Shown here: positions 17,669 through 27,622 of the stretch, in pieces
How positions within the stretch are numbered: position 1 is the stretch's first letter
Layout of the letters: each line of letters starts with the position of its first letter
Assembly (NCBI RefSeq): GCF_029962485.1
Contig: NZ_CP073637.1
Location: 3,472,001-3,536,000 of the forward strand
Direction of reading: 5' to 3'
DNA: 64,000 bases
DNA from: Burkholderia cepacia
GTDB taxonomy: Bacteria > Pseudomonadota > Gammaproteobacteria > Burkholderiales > Burkholderiaceae
Program-made: the position numbers and the translations under genes
Notes under the pieces: generated by a model
What the model was told of the DNA's origin: nothing
The model's database searches: none
Seen by the model: only the letters and a program-made list of their open reading frames with translations

Positions 17669-20083
17669 TTACGCTGCCTTTGTCTGCTCACTTGCTTTTG
17701 TCTTAGCGGGGGCCGTCCCGCCCTGCACGCCCGATTCGGCGCCTGGCGCATCGCTCGCCATCTGCAGGAACAGGATCGACACCTGCGCACCCTCGACGGT
17801 CTCGCCGTGCATGCGATTGCGCAGATCGATCCGCGCGCCATGCTCGTCGACGATTTTCTTGACCGTGGCCAACCCGAGCCCCGTGCCCTTCGCCTTCGTC
17901 GTCACGTAAGGCTCGAACGCGCGGGTCAGAATGCGTGCCGGAAAACCGGGCCCGTTGTCGGACACGGTAAGACGTACCGCGACGCGCGTTTTGCCCTCGG
18001 CGTCGGGATCGCCATATTCTACTGTCTTGGTTTCGATCAACACACGCGGATGCGCAGACTCCGCGACCGAATCCTGCGCATTCTGCAGCAGGTTGTGAAT
18101 CACCTGGCGCAGTTGCGTCGCGTCGCCGCGTATCACCGGCAGCGACGGCGCGAGCTCGGCGATGATCGGGTTCTTGCCTTCGCCGACACCATACAGCCCG
18201 AGCACCTCGCTCGCCAGTTCATTCAACTGCAGGTTCGCGAGCACCGCCGGCGGCGTGCGCGCGTATTCGCGGAAATCGTCGACCATCCGCTTCATCGCGG
18301 CGACCTGGTTCACGATCATCGTCGCGCCGCGCTTGAGCACATCCGCATCGGGCGGCGCGAGCTTGTCGGACAGCTTCATCTGCAGCCGCTCGGCCGACAG
18401 CTGGATCGGCGTCAACGGATTCTTGATCTCGTGCGCGAGCCGGCGCGCGACCTCGCCCCACGCGACCGACCGCTGCGCGGAAATCACGTCGGAGATGTCG
18501 TCGAACACGACGACGTAACCGGACGTCTGCGGATCGTCGGCCTGCCCCTCGACCGTCGACACGAGACGCGTGCCGCGCACGAGCAGCGTCAGCGGCTCGG
18601 TTTCGCCCGGCACCTCGATCGCGAACTGCTGCTGCCAGTGGCCGCGATCGCCGCTGCCGCCGTCGGACGCCGCCTCGCGATCGGCGAACGCCTTGCGCAC
18701 CATCGCGCCGAACCCCGCCGCCACGCCGATCCGGTCGAGCGTCGTGCCGATCAGCGAGTTGAACGGCTGCCGGAAGATCCGCTCGGCGCCGCGATTGGCC
18801 GTCGTCAGCCTGAACTGGCGGTCGAGCACGAACACGCCGGCCGTCAGGTTCGCGAGGATACTTTCGAGATACGTCTTCGAATGCTCGAGCGCGACGCGGT
18901 TCTTCTCGACCGCGAGCCGCGCCTCGGACAACTGGCGCGTCATCGCGTTGAACGACTGCGTGAGGAAGCCGAGCTCGTCGCGCGTCTTGATCTCGCGCTT
19001 CGGCGTGTAGTCGCCTTCCGTGACTTCCTTCGTGCCCTGCGCGAGCAGGAACAGCGGCCGCGCGAGCTGCTGGCCGAGCGCGAGCGCGAGCATCATCGCG
19101 ATGAAGGTCGCGAGGAACAGCGCGAGCGTCAGCGTGCCGATGTACATCTTGCGCAGCCCCGTGCGGCCGAGCGACTTTTCCTGGTACTCGCGATACGCGC
19201 GCTGCACGGCGTCCGCGTTGTGCGCGAGCGTAGGCGGCACCGGCTGCGTGAGCTGCAGGAAGCGCTCCGCCGGCTGCAGCAGCGACGTCGTCGCATCGGG
19301 AATCGGCCGCACGACGCGCAGCCGCAACGCGCCCTTCGCGCCATGCGCACGCGGGTCGCCGTCGACTTCGCCCTCGATCGCCGCGTACGCGCCGTGTTCG
19401 CGCGCCTGGCTCAGCATCAGCGGAGTCGGCAGGTCGTCCGGAATCAGCGCCGCGAAATTGCCCGACGCCTGCGCGACGATATGCAGGTCGGGCGCCGCGC
19501 CCGAGCCGCCGCGGCTCGGCTCGACGATCGTCGCGTCCTGCACGCCGAACTGGTCGCGCAGCCGCAGCAGCGTGAGCGTCGTGCCGTTCGTGTTCGCATC
19601 GACGCTCGCGAGCTGGTCGGACATCATCCGCGCCTTCGTCTGCAGGTCGGACAGCGACGCATCGAGCATCCCGCGGCCGAGGTTCAGGCCGGCCGTCAGC
19701 GCGGTCTCGACGTTCACGTCGAACCACGACTCGATACTGCGCGACACGAACTGGTACGACACGATGTAGATGATCCCGCCCGGCACCACGCCGACGAGCG
19801 CGAAGAACACCGCGAGCTTCGCGAGCAGCCGCGTGCCGAACTTGCCCTTCCTCAGGCGCACGACGATCATCCCGATCAGTCCGAGCACCACGAGCAGGAA
19901 CACGAGCGCGACGACGATGTTCGTCGCGTACAGCCACGAGTAGTAGCGATCGAAGAATTCGGTGTTCGCGCTCGCGGCCGCGAGCAGCACGAGCAGCAAC
20001 AGCGCGGTCAGCGCGACGGTCGAGACGATCACACGGACGAGGAGGCTCTTCCCGCTGGCCGCGCGGCGCACTTTATTTAGCAC
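17669..20083 (-). CDS. NtrY-type membrane sensor histidine kinase
   Basis: The 804-residue protein has several N-terminal membrane helices (about 17-40, 50-75, 95-115 and again near 315-335), an extracytoplasmic region between them, a HAMP segment, a PAS domain, a HisKA domain with H-box RRLAHEIKNPLTP (His551), and a HATPase domain (NLLQNAQDS, DNGPGF, GTGLGLA). It probably senses an envelope or nitrogen/redox cue and phosphorylates the short response regulator that starts immediately after its stop. It overlaps the preceding DUF4390 gene by 11 bp. The cue is not known from the sequence. Confidence 0.93.
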   Translation of the reverse strand: MLNKVRRAASGKSLLVRVIVSTVALTALLLLVLLAAASANTEFFDRYYSWLYATNIVVALVFLLVVLGLIGMIVVRLRKGKFGTRLLAKLAVFFALVGVVPGGIIYIVSYQFVSRSIESWFDVNVETALTAGLNLGRGMLDASLSDLQTKARMMSDQLASVDANTNGTTLTLLRLRDQFGVQDATIVEPSRGGSGAAPDLHIVAQASGNFAALIPDDLPTPLMLSQAREHGAYAAIEGEVDGDPRAHGAKGALRLRVVRPIPDATTSLLQPAERFLQLTQPVPPTLAHNADAVQRAYREYQEKSLGRTGLRKMYIGTLTLALFLATFIAMMLALALGQQLARPLFLLAQGTKEVTEGDYTPKREIKTRDELGFLTQSFNAMTRQLSEARLAVEKNRVALEHSKTYLESILANLTAGVFVLDRQFRLTTANRGAERIFRQPFNSLIGTTLDRIGVAAGFGAMVRKAFADREAASDGGSGDRGHWQQQFAIEVPGETEPLTLLVRGTRLVSTVEGQADDPQTSGYVVVFDDISDVISAQRSVAWGEVARRLAHEIKNPLTPIQLSAERLQMKLSDKLAPPDADVLKRGATMIVNQVAAMKRMVDDFREYARTPPAVLANLQLNELASEVLGLYGVGEGKNPIIAELAPSLPVIRGDATQLRQVIHNLLQNAQDSVAESAHPRVLIETKTVEYGDPDAEGKTRVAVRLTVSDNGPGFPARILTRAFEPYVTTKAKGTGLGLATVKKIVDEHGARIDLRNRMHGETVEGAQVSILFLQMASDAPGAESGVQGGTAPAKTKASEQTKAA

Positions 20084-20663
20084 GTTCGGTCACCGTGAAA
20101 GTGAAGCGCTTCCAGTCCGACCCGAGCGTCCAGTCGCGGTTGTTCACGGCATCGACCTGGAACGGCTTCGGCATCAGCGCCGTATCGAGCTGCATCCGCA
20201 CCGACGCCGTGTAGGTTTCACCCGAGCGCACCTGGTTGCGGTCGATCACGTGCCACGACGTGATGTGCCGGACGACCGCGAGCGCGTCCTTCAGCGACGG
20301 GAAACCGAGCTGCAGGCCGCCGGTCGATACGCGGTACTCGCGCGTGAGCGGCTGGAACGACAGGCGGATCGTCTGCGACACCGATACCGGCTGTTCGTCA
20401 AGCCAGTACCAGCGCGCGCGACTCAACTCGAAATCCGTCGTGAAATACACCGGAATGCCTTTGTTCACGGCATCCTCGAGGTTCGGATTCAGCTCGAAGT
20501 CGAAACGCGCGTCGAGGCTCCAGCCGCTTCCGTCGGACTGGAGCGACGCGCGCTGCACGGCGATCGATTCGGCATGCGCCGGCCGGACGACGGCCAGGCA
20601 CAGCATCAACGCGACCAGCAAGACGGCCGCGAGCCGAAATGGAAAAAGGTGTTTGATCGTCAC
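20073..20663 (-). CDS. DUF4390 family exported protein
   Basis: The 196-residue product has a clear signal peptide (hydrophobic 9-27, cleavage near AHA-ES) and a domain rich in beta strands, including the conserved GIPVYFTTDFELSRARWYWLDE region. The family has no established function. It overlaps the rsmB stop by 4 bp and the kinase gene start by 11 bp, so it is co-expressed with the two-component system. An extracytoplasmic accessory role to the kinase is possible but only inferred from position. Confidence 0.88.
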   Translation of the reverse strand: MTIKHLFPFRLAAVLLVALMLCLAVVRPAHAESIAVQRASLQSDGSGWSLDARFDFELNPNLEDAVNKGIPVYFTTDFELSRARWYWLDEQPVSVSQTIRLSFQPLTREYRVSTGGLQLGFPSLKDALAVVRHITSWHVIDRNQVRSGETYTASVRMQLDTALMPKPFQVDAVNNRDWTLGSDWKRFTFTVTERAK

Positions 20664-22051
20664 CGTTTCTGAAACCGCGCGTAGAAAAATCCGTCTTGAT
20701 CGGTGTTCTGGTCGAGTGCGCCGGCGGCCGCCCGTCCCTGCACGCCGCCTGGCAGCAGCTGGCCGGGGGCGTCCAATCGTACCGCATCTTCACAGGCCGC
20801 TTCAAACCAGCGGGCCTGCAATTCGCCTTCCTCGGGGAAGATCGAACAGGTCACGTAAAGCAGCTCGCCGCCCGGCTTCACGAGCGGCCACAGCGCCGAC
20901 AGGATGCGGCGCTGTTCCGCAACGAGCGCCGGAATGTCGGCCTCGCGGCGCAGCCAGCGAATGTCGGGGTGCCGCCGCACGATGCCGGACGCCGAGCACG
21001 GCACATCGGCGAGGATACGGTCGAACGGGCGCCCGTCGTACCACGCGTCGGGTGCACCTGCATCGCCGACGCACACGTTCGCTTCGAGCGACAGGCGCAC
21101 GAGGTTTTCGCCGATGCGCGCCGCGCGCGTTGCGTCGCTTTCGAGCGCAACGACTTCCGCGTCAGCCAGTTCGAGAATGTGGCCGGTCTTGCCGCCGGGT
21201 GCCGCGCAGGCATCGAGCACGCGCATGCCGTCGCGCGCGTCGAGCCATTCGGCCGCGAGCTGCGCGCCGGCGTCCTGCACCGACACCACGCCGTCGGCGA
21301 AGCCGGGAATGCGCTCGACCGGCAGCGCCGACGCGAGCCGCACCGCGTGCCGGCCGATCGCGGTCGCTTCGATCCCGCTCGCGCGCAGCGTCTCGAGATA
21401 CGCGTCGACGCTCGCGCGGCGCGCATTCACGCGCAGCGTCAACGGGCCCTGTCGTTCGCCGGCCGCGAGGATCGCCTGCCATGCATCGGGCCATGCGCGC
21501 TTCACCGCATCGACCCACCATGCGCGGTAATTCCACCGCGCGACCGGATCGTCCTGCATCGCCGCGACGAGGGCATCGCGCTCGCGCAGGAAACGGCGCA
21601 GCACCGCGTTGACCATGCCCTTCGCGAACGCGCATTCACGCCGCGCGCCGATGACGGTGACTGCCTGATCGACTACCGTGAATGCCGAATACGCGGCATC
21701 CTCCGCCGGGTCGAGCAGCAGCGCGAGCGCGCCGGCGAGCACCGCATGCACGTGCGCGGGCGGCGCCTTGCTGACGAGTTTGCCGATCAGCCAGTCCGCG
21801 CTGCCAAGGCGACGCATCGTCCGGTAGGCAACGTCCTGCGTCGCACCGCGCGCGAGCGCCTGCGCACCGGACTCCATCTGTGCGAATACCGCCGACAACG
21901 CTGCCGGCAGCGCAGTGCCGCGCCGTACCGCATCGACCGCCTGCGCGGCCGCGTCGAGCGCGAAGCCGAGCGAATCGGGCGCCAGATGCAGCGCGGCCAG
22001 TCGCGCAGGGCGGCCGGAGGAAGACGGAGCGGAAGAACGGGTTCGTGTCAT
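20660..22051 (-). CDS. rsmB: 16S rRNA m5C967 methyltransferase
   Basis: The 463-residue protein has an N-terminal NusB-like helical domain and a C-terminal SAM-dependent methyltransferase domain. Visible are the SAM motif DACAAPGGKTGHILE, the DVPCSASG motif with catalytic Cys, and the second TCS (VTCSIFPEE). It methylates C967 of 16S rRNA. The start at 22051 excludes an upstream Arg/Cys-rich extension without family similarity. It heads the rsmB-DUF4390-kinase-regulator operon with 4-bp overlap to the next gene. Confidence 0.95.
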   Translation of the reverse strand: MTRTRSSAPSSSGRPARLAALHLAPDSLGFALDAAAQAVDAVRRGTALPAALSAVFAQMESGAQALARGATQDVAYRTMRRLGSADWLIGKLVSKAPPAHVHAVLAGALALLLDPAEDAAYSAFTVVDQAVTVIGARRECAFAKGMVNAVLRRFLRERDALVAAMQDDPVARWNYRAWWVDAVKRAWPDAWQAILAAGERQGPLTLRVNARRASVDAYLETLRASGIEATAIGRHAVRLASALPVERIPGFADGVVSVQDAGAQLAAEWLDARDGMRVLDACAAPGGKTGHILELADAEVVALESDATRAARIGENLVRLSLEANVCVGDAGAPDAWYDGRPFDRILADVPCSASGIVRRHPDIRWLRREADIPALVAEQRRILSALWPLVKPGGELLYVTCSIFPEEGELQARWFEAACEDAVRLDAPGQLLPGGVQGRAAAGALDQNTDQDGFFYARFQKR

Positions 22052-22198
22052 CGGTACGGAATCGGCAATCAAACGCAGCAAGCAAATGCGGCAAACGGCA
22101 GGATCGCGACGGCCGCAAGGCCTCGCGATCCCAAATCGCGCATTGTAGCGTGCGACCACGCGGCCCCTTTGTCCCCTTTACGGCGCGCACAAATGAAA

Positions 22199-22226
22199 CA
22201 CCCCGCAGCGCGAAGCGTGCGGGGTG
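22199..22226 (-). terminator. intrinsic terminator downstream of htpX
   Basis: A 9-bp stem (22199-22207 with 22218-22226) and a shorter inner stem are followed by TTTCATTT on the minus strand. It lies 45 bp past the htpX stop. Confidence 0.75.
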
Positions 22227-22271
22227 GCGTGCCGGACCCCGCGCGGCAACGGCCGCACGGTACGCCGGGGT

Positions 22272-23129
22272 TTAGTCGAAGCGACCGGTACGCGCCATCT
22301 CCATCAGGCGCGCGATGCGCTCCTCGGTGGCTGGGTGCGTCGAGAAAAGGTTCTGCAGACCGCCACCGTGCAGCGGGTTCATGATCATCATCTGCGCGGT
22401 GGCCGGATGGGCCTCGGCCGCCTGGAACGGGATACCCGCCGCATAGCGATGGATCTTGTCGAGCGCGGTCGCGAGCGACTGCGGATCGCCCGAAATCTGC
22501 GCGCCGCCGCGGTCGGCCTCGAACTCGCGTGCCCGCGAAATCGCCATCTGGATCAAGGCGCCTGCGATCGGCGCGAGCAGCGCGACCGCGATACCCGCGA
22601 TTGGGTTGGCCGGCCGGCCGTTCTCGTCGCGCCCGCCGAAGAACATCGCGAAGTTCGCGATCGCCGAGATCGCGCCTGCCATCGTCGCGGTGATCGTCGA
22701 GATCAGGATGTCGCGGTGCTTCACGTGCGCAAGCTCGTGCGCCATCACGCCACGCATCTCGCGCTCCGACAGCACGCGCAGGATGCCCGTCGTCGCGGCG
22801 ACCGCCGCGTGCTCGGGGTTGCGGCCCGTCGCGAACGCGTTCGGCGCGTCCTCGTTGATCAGGTAGACGCGCGGCATCGGCAGGTTCGCGCGCGTGGCCA
22901 GCTCGCGCACCATCCGGTAGAACTGCGGCGCCGAGTTCTCGTCGACTTCCTGCGCGTTGTACATGCGCAGCACCATCTTGTCCGAGAACCAGTAAGAGAA
23001 GAAATTCATGCCGAGCGCGAACAGCAGCGCGATCGTCATGCCCCGCGAGCCGCCGATCATGCCGCCGATCACGATGAACAGGGCCGTGATCGCGGCCATC
23101 AGCATCGCCGTTTTGACCCAATTGAACAT
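22272..23129 (-). CDS. htpX: membrane zinc metalloprotease HtpX
   Basis: The 285-residue M48 family peptidase has two N-terminal membrane helices (about 5-50), the catalytic HELAH motif in [14 protein letters not shown], the downstream zinc-binding Glu in REFEADRGG, and a further hydrophobic pair between them. It degrades misfolded inner-membrane proteins. The ATG at 23129 has AAGGAG at the right distance; a GTG two codons upstream is less well placed. Confidence 0.96.
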   Translation of the reverse strand: MFNWVKTAMLMAAITALFIVIGGMIGGSRGMTIALLFALGMNFFSYWFSDKMVLRMYNAQEVDENSAPQFYRMVRELATRANLPMPRVYLINEDAPNAFATGRNPEHAAVAATTGILRVLSEREMRGVMAHELAHVKHRDILISTITATMAGAISAIANFAMFFGGRDENGRPANPIAGIAVALLAPIAGALIQMAISRAREFEADRGGAQISGDPQSLATALDKIHRYAAGIPFQAAEAHPATAQMMIMNPLHGGGLQNLFSTHPATEERIARLMEMARTGRFD

Positions 23130-23229
23130 ACCCACTCCTTATCCGTCAGGGGACCCGCCGCGCATCACAGGGCGCGGCGGAAAATTGTAAGCGATTTGTT
23201 AGATAAGGTCTTGCCGGAAAAATTCAATC

Positions 23230-23871
23230 TCAGCGTTGCGATGTTGCAAGGCGCAGCCCGAGGCCGACGAACGCGCTGCCGACCGTGCGGTCGAGCCACT
23301 TCTTGACGCCCGGCTTGCCGGAAAAGCGCTGCGTGACGCTGCCCGCAACCCATGCGACCAGGCTCGTCCAGACCGTGCTCATCGCGACGAACACCGCGCC
23401 GAGGGTCAGGAACGCCCATGCCTTGTGCGGGCTGTCGGCCGACACGAACTGCGGGAAGAACGACACGAAGAACAGCACGACCTTCGGATTCAGCACGTTG
23501 GTCCAGAAGCCCTGCATGAACAGCTGGCGCAGCGGCTTGGCAGCCGTGGCCTGCGCGGCCTCGACGCCCGCCGGCGCCGCGGCCTGCTTCGTGATGATCA
23601 TCCGCACGCCGAGATAGATCAGGTAGGCCGCGCCGACCAGCTTGATCACCGTGAACGCGGTGGCCGACGCCGCAAGCAGCGCGGTCAGGCCGAATGCGCA
23701 CGCGAGCGCGTGAACGCAGCAGCCTGCCGAAATGCCGAATGCCGACATCAGCCCCGCGCCGCGGCCCTGCGCGACGCTGCGGCCGACGATGTAAGCCGTA
23801 TCGGGGCCAGGCGTGACATTCAGCAAGAAAACCGCCAGGACGAAGAAACCGAAATGGGTGATGCCGAACAT
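23230..23871 (-). CDS. LysE/RhtB family amino acid exporter
   Basis: The 213-residue protein has six hydrophobic segments and the N-terminal family motif NVTPGPDTAYIVGRSVAQGRGAG. Members export amino acids such as threonine, homoserine or lysine; which one cannot be told. It sits between fmt and htpX on the same strand with gaps of about 100 bp. Confidence 0.9.
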   Translation of the reverse strand: MFGITHFGFFVLAVFLLNVTPGPDTAYIVGRSVAQGRGAGLMSAFGISAGCCVHALACAFGLTALLAASATAFTVIKLVGAAYLIYLGVRMIITKQAAAPAGVEAAQATAAKPLRQLFMQGFWTNVLNPKVVLFFVSFFPQFVSADSPHKAWAFLTLGAVFVAMSTVWTSLVAWVAGSVTQRFSGKPGVKKWLDRTVGSAFVGLGLRLATSQR

Positions 23872-23991
23872 GAAAACCTCGAAACCGGAGAGCGCAGGGA
23901 AATTCTACGCGCGCCTGCCGCGCCGCGCGACTCGGCCGTCCGGCCAATTGTGCAGGGCCGGCAGGCCGTGTCGAATGACGGTCAGCCCGCG

Positions 23992-24975
23992 TCAGGCAAC
24001 GTCGGGCAGCGCGAAACGCTGGCCTGCGGCGAGCGGCGAGCCGGCCAGGAATTCGCGCGCGGGCAGCCGTTTGCCGCCCGGCTTCTGCAACTGCGTGACG
24101 CGCAGCGCGCCGCTGCCGCATGCGACGACCACGCCTTCCGGCGCGGCGTCGACGATCGTGCCGGGCACCGCGTCGCCGCGCGCCGCCACGGGCTCGGCCG
24201 CCCACAGCTTGATCGCCGCGCCGTCGAGCGTCGCGACGCCGCCCGGGAACGGATCGAACGCACGCACCTGGCGCGCGAGCACGTCGGCCGGCTTGCGCCA
24301 GTCGAGCGCCGCCTCATGCTTGCCGATCTTTTCCGCATAGGTCACGCCATCGGCCGGCTGCGGCGTCGCCGGCAGCGTGCCGTCGCGCTCGAGCCGCACG
24401 AGCGCATCGACGATCAACCGCGCGCCATCGGCAGCGAGCCGGTCGTGCAGCGTCGCGGTCGTATCGTCGGCCGCGATCGCGATGCGTGCTTCCTCGATCA
24501 TCGCACCGGTGTCGAGGCCGACGTCCATCTGCATCAGCGTGACGCCCGTCTCGGCGTCGCCGGCCTCGATCGCACGATGGATCGGCGCGGCGCCGCGCCA
24601 GCGCGGCAGCAGCGATGCATGGATGTTGATGCAACCGGCGCGCGGGATGTCGAGCACTTCCTGCGGCAGCAGCAGGCCGTAGGCGGCCACCACCATCACG
24701 TCGTGCGGCGTCGTGCGCAGCAGCTCGATCGCATCGGCCGCCTCGACCGGGTACTTGCCCGCGCGGCGCAACGACGGCGGCTGCGCGACGGGCATCCCGT
24801 GCTCGACGGCGTAGCGCTTCACGGCGCTCGCCTGCAGCTTCATCCCGCGCCCCGCAGGGCGATCGGGCTGGGTGAGCACGAGCGGCACCGGGAAACCGGC
24901 CTCGTGGATTGCGGCAAGGGCAGCCGCGGCAAATTCCGGCGTGCCGGCAAAAATCACGCGCAACGTATGGGTCAT
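23992..24975 (-). CDS. fmt: methionyl-tRNA formyltransferase
   Basis: The 327-residue product has the formyl-transferase domain with [21 protein letters not shown] (catalytic Asn-His) and [12 protein letters not shown] with the catalytic Asp, then the C-terminal tRNA-binding OB fold. It formylates initiator Met-tRNA. It lies 34 bp downstream of def, the enzyme that removes the formyl group, as in many bacteria. Confidence 0.97.
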   Translation of the reverse strand: MTHTLRVIFAGTPEFAAAALAAIHEAGFPVPLVLTQPDRPAGRGMKLQASAVKRYAVEHGMPVAQPPSLRRAGKYPVEAADAIELLRTTPHDVMVVAAYGLLLPQEVLDIPRAGCINIHASLLPRWRGAAPIHRAIEAGDAETGVTLMQMDVGLDTGAMIEEARIAIAADDTTATLHDRLAADGARLIVDALVRLERDGTLPATPQPADGVTYAEKIGKHEAALDWRKPADVLARQVRAFDPFPGGVATLDGAAIKLWAAEPVAARGDAVPGTIVDAAPEGVVVACGSGALRVTQLQKPGGKRLPAREFLAGSPLAAGQRFALPDVA

Positions 24976-25009
24976 GACAGCGTTCGAGGTCGGGCAGGGC
25001 GAACGCGCG

Positions 25010-25513
25010 TTACATCGCGCGTTCGAGTTTCTTCATCTTCGTCTTGATGCGCGTCTGCTTGAGCGACGACAGGTATTCGACGAACACGCGCCCCATCAGG
25101 TGATCCATCTCGTGCTGGACGCACACGGCAAGCAAGCCTTCGCAGTCGAGCTCGAACGTCTCACCCTGCTCGTTGAGCGCGCGCACGCGCACGTGGTCGG
25201 GCCGCTCGACTTCGTCGTAGATGCCGGGCACCGACAGGCAGCCTTCTTCATAGATCTGCTTCGCGTCGCTCGACCACACGATCTCGGGGTTGATGAACGC
25301 GCGCAGTTCGTTCTTCTCCTCCGAGATGTCGATCACGATCACACGCTCGTGCACGTCGACCTGCGTGGCCGCAAGGCCGATGCCGGGCGCCGCGTACATG
25401 GTCTCGGCCATGTCGGCGACGAGCTTGCGGATCCGGTCGTCGACCTTGTCGACGGGCTTGGCGACCTTATGCAGCCGCTTGTCGGGGTAATGAAGAATAT
25501 TGAGCAAAGCCAT
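25010..25513 (-). CDS. def: peptide deformylase
   Basis: The 167-residue metalloenzyme shows all three deformylase motifs: [17 protein letters not shown] (metal Cys) and QHEMDHLMG (HEXXH). It removes formyl from nascent N-termini. The ATG at 25513 ([15 protein letters not shown]) is the family start; upstream codons in frame are Ser/Gly-rich and without homology. It is divergent from dprA. Confidence 0.97.
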   Translation of the reverse strand: MALLNILHYPDKRLHKVAKPVDKVDDRIRKLVADMAETMYAAPGIGLAATQVDVHERVIVIDISEEKNELRAFINPEIVWSSDAKQIYEEGCLSVPGIYDEVERPDHVRVRALNEQGETFELDCEGLLAVCVQHEMDHLMGRVFVEYLSSLKQTRIKTKMKKLERAM

Positions 25514-25743
25514 GGTGTTCGGTATTCGGTGGAGCGGCGTGCCGCATCGGCCATCCGGCCGACTGGTGCCGCCGCCGGGATGCAATGAAGATGAGGCGGA
25601 TGCGTGGCGATTCAACGCCGCGGATCACGCCTCCTGCAATTGGCCGGGCGCTCGTGCGCACGGCCCTGTCGAGTATTTCGGATGATGAAAATTTTATCAT
25701 GGCGCCACGCGGTCCGCTGGCCGCCGCATTCGAGGGCAGCCTC

Positions 25744-27012
25744 ATGTCGCCGCAAGCGCTGACGCCGTCCGCGCTGCGCGCGTGGCTACAGCTCGCGCAC
25801 GCACCCGGCCTCGCGCACGCCGTGCTGCAGCGCCTGCTCGATGCATTCGGCTCACCGGCCGCACTGTTGTGCGCCCCTGACCCGGCCATCGCCGCGGTGA
25901 GCTGCCCCGCCGCCGCACAAGCGGTTCGCGCGAGCGAGCGCGGCGATCTCGACGCACGCACCGACGCCGCGCTCGCGTGGCTCGAAGCGCCGGGCAATGC
26001 GCTGGTCACGCTCAACGATCCCGCCTACCCGCCGCGGCTGCGCGACCTGCACGATCCGCCGCCCCTGCTATATGTAAAGGGCCGGCTCGACCTGCTGCAC
26101 GCACGCGGTCTCGCCGTGGTCGGCAGCCGGCACGCGACGCCGCAGGGGCTCGCCGACGCAACGGGCTTCGCGCGCGCGTTGTCCGACGCGGGGCTCTCGA
26201 TCGTCTCGGGCCTCGCGCTCGGGATCGACGGCGCCGCGCATCGCGGCGGACTCGACGGCCGCTCGGGCACGGTCGCCGTCATCGCGACGGGCGCCGATCT
26301 CGTCTATCCGGCGCGGCATCGCGCACTCGCGCACGAGATCGCCGCGCACGGTGCGATCGTGTCGGAATGGCCGCTCGGCACACCGGCCCGTGCCGCGCAT
26401 TTCCCGCAGCGCAATCGCCTGATCGCCGCACTGGCGATCGGCACGCTCGTCGTCGAGGCCGCGCCGCGCTCCGGCTCGCTGATCACCGCACGGCTCGCGA
26501 ACGAACTGGGGCGCGATGTATTCGCGGTGCCGGGCTCGATCCACGCACCGCTCGCGCAGGGCTGCCACGCGCTGATCCGCGACGGCGCGAAGCTCACGGC
26601 GGCGCCGCTCGATGTGCTCGAAGAGTACGGGCTGGCCGAACCGGCCGCGTGTGCAACCAGCCGCCCGGCTCCCGCCGGGCATCCCGGCACCAACACCGGC
26701 GGCATCCGCACAAGCGACGCTCCCGGCGCCGGGCAGGCGAATCCCGCCGTTCCGGCCGCCACGTCGGCCCGAATCGACGCCCCGCCGCCGGGCGCCGCGT
26801 CCGAGCAGGCCGTGCTGGCCGCATTGGGATACGGCCCCGTTACCTACGAATGGCTCGCCGAACGCAGCGGCCTGTCCGACGACGTGCTGCATGGCGCGTT
26901 GCTGGCGCTGGAGTTGGCCGGTCGCGTCGCCAGCCTCCCTGGCGGACGCTTCGCGCGGCTTGACGCCACGCCCACCCCGGCCGCGCACGGCGTGCTACAT
27001 TCCCCGCCATAG
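25744..27012 (+). CDS. dprA: DNA processing protein DprA
   Basis: The 422-residue product has an N-terminal SAM-like helical region, the extended Rossmann fold (AVVGSRHATPQG, SGLALGIDGAAHRG, ATGADLVYPARH, FPQRNRLIAALA, VVEAAPRSGSLITA) and a C-terminal winged-helix (about 355-415). DprA loads RecA on incoming single strands in natural transformation. An acidic/Pro linker separates the fold from the C-terminal domain. The ATG at 25744 is preferred because GAGGGC precedes it; an ATG at 25699 is in frame but lacks a ribosome site. Confidence 0.94.
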   Translation: MSPQALTPSALRAWLQLAHAPGLAHAVLQRLLDAFGSPAALLCAPDPAIAAVSCPAAAQAVRASERGDLDARTDAALAWLEAPGNALVTLNDPAYPPRLRDLHDPPPLLYVKGRLDLLHARGLAVVGSRHATPQGLADATGFARALSDAGLSIVSGLALGIDGAAHRGGLDGRSGTVAVIATGADLVYPARHRALAHEIAAHGAIVSEWPLGTPARAAHFPQRNRLIAALAIGTLVVEAAPRSGSLITARLANELGRDVFAVPGSIHAPLAQGCHALIRDGAKLTAAPLDVLEEYGLAEPAACATSRPAPAGHPGTNTGGIRTSDAPGAGQANPAVPAATSARIDAPPPGAASEQAVLAALGYGPVTYEWLAERSGLSDDVLHGALLALELAGRVASLPGGRFARLDATPTPAAHGVLHSPP

Positions 27013-27048
27013 GGGCGGCCAAGCCGCCGACGATATTCAAGGAATTCC

Positions 27049-27429
27049 ATGCCCGCGCTGAATCTCGACACCGATGCGGATCGGATCGCCGAGCGCCTCG
27101 CCGATCCCGGCACGTTGCTCGTCGCCTGCCTGTGCGCCGAGTGGTGCGGCACGTGCCGCGACTACCGGACGGCCTTCGACCAGCTCGCCGACGCGCATCC
27201 GGACGCCTGTTTCGCCTGGATCGACATCGAAACGCATGCCGACCAGCTCGACGATCTCGACGTCGAGAACTTCCCGACGATCCTGATCGAGGATGCCAAC
27301 ACCGCACGCTTCTTCGGCACGGTGCTGCCGCACGCGGCGATCGTCGAGCGGATGCTGTCCGACCTGAGCGCGGTGCCCGGCTCGCCGCACGCACCGAAAT
27401 TGCGCAACGTCCTGATCGTCGAAGCCTGA
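27049..27429 (+). CDS. thioredoxin-like protein
   Basis: The 126-residue protein has a thioredoxin fold with redox pair C33-GT-C36 in EWCGTCRDY and the cis-Pro in NFPTILI. There is no signal peptide, so it should act in the cytoplasm. The CGTC pair differs from the CGPC of housekeeping thioredoxin. AAGGAATTCC precedes the ATG, and the gene follows dprA by 36 bp, suggesting co-transcription. Confidence 0.88.
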   Translation: MPALNLDTDADRIAERLADPGTLLVACLCAEWCGTCRDYRTAFDQLADAHPDACFAWIDIETHADQLDDLDVENFPTILIEDANTARFFGTVLPHAAIVERMLSDLSAVPGSPHAPKLRNVLIVEA

Positions 27430-27560
27430 ATTCGCAGGCCGGCGCGGCGGTTTTGCGCGTGTTCGCGCGCCCCGCCGCGGCGGGCGCTTGCCGCCGTTGC
27501 AGCCCCCCTCTATGATGAGCCGCTTTTTACACGCTGAGCCGCCGTCGCTGCGGCGTGTGC

Positions 27561-27566
27561 TATAAA
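27561..27566 (+). promoter_or_regulatory. possible -10 box of topB
   Basis: TATAAA lies 56 bp before the topB start in a 193-bp gap. No convincing -35 hexamer is seen at 16-18 bp, so this is weak. Confidence 0.3.
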
Positions 27567-27622
27567 GCGGTCGTAAAAGGGACCCACAACCGGCGAACCC
27601 GGTCTACCAACACACACCTGTC

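Noticed and set aside
17033..20080. 1015-codon plus-strand frame opposite the kinase and regulator
   Set aside because: Antisense shadow; composition follows from the GC3 bias of the real genes.
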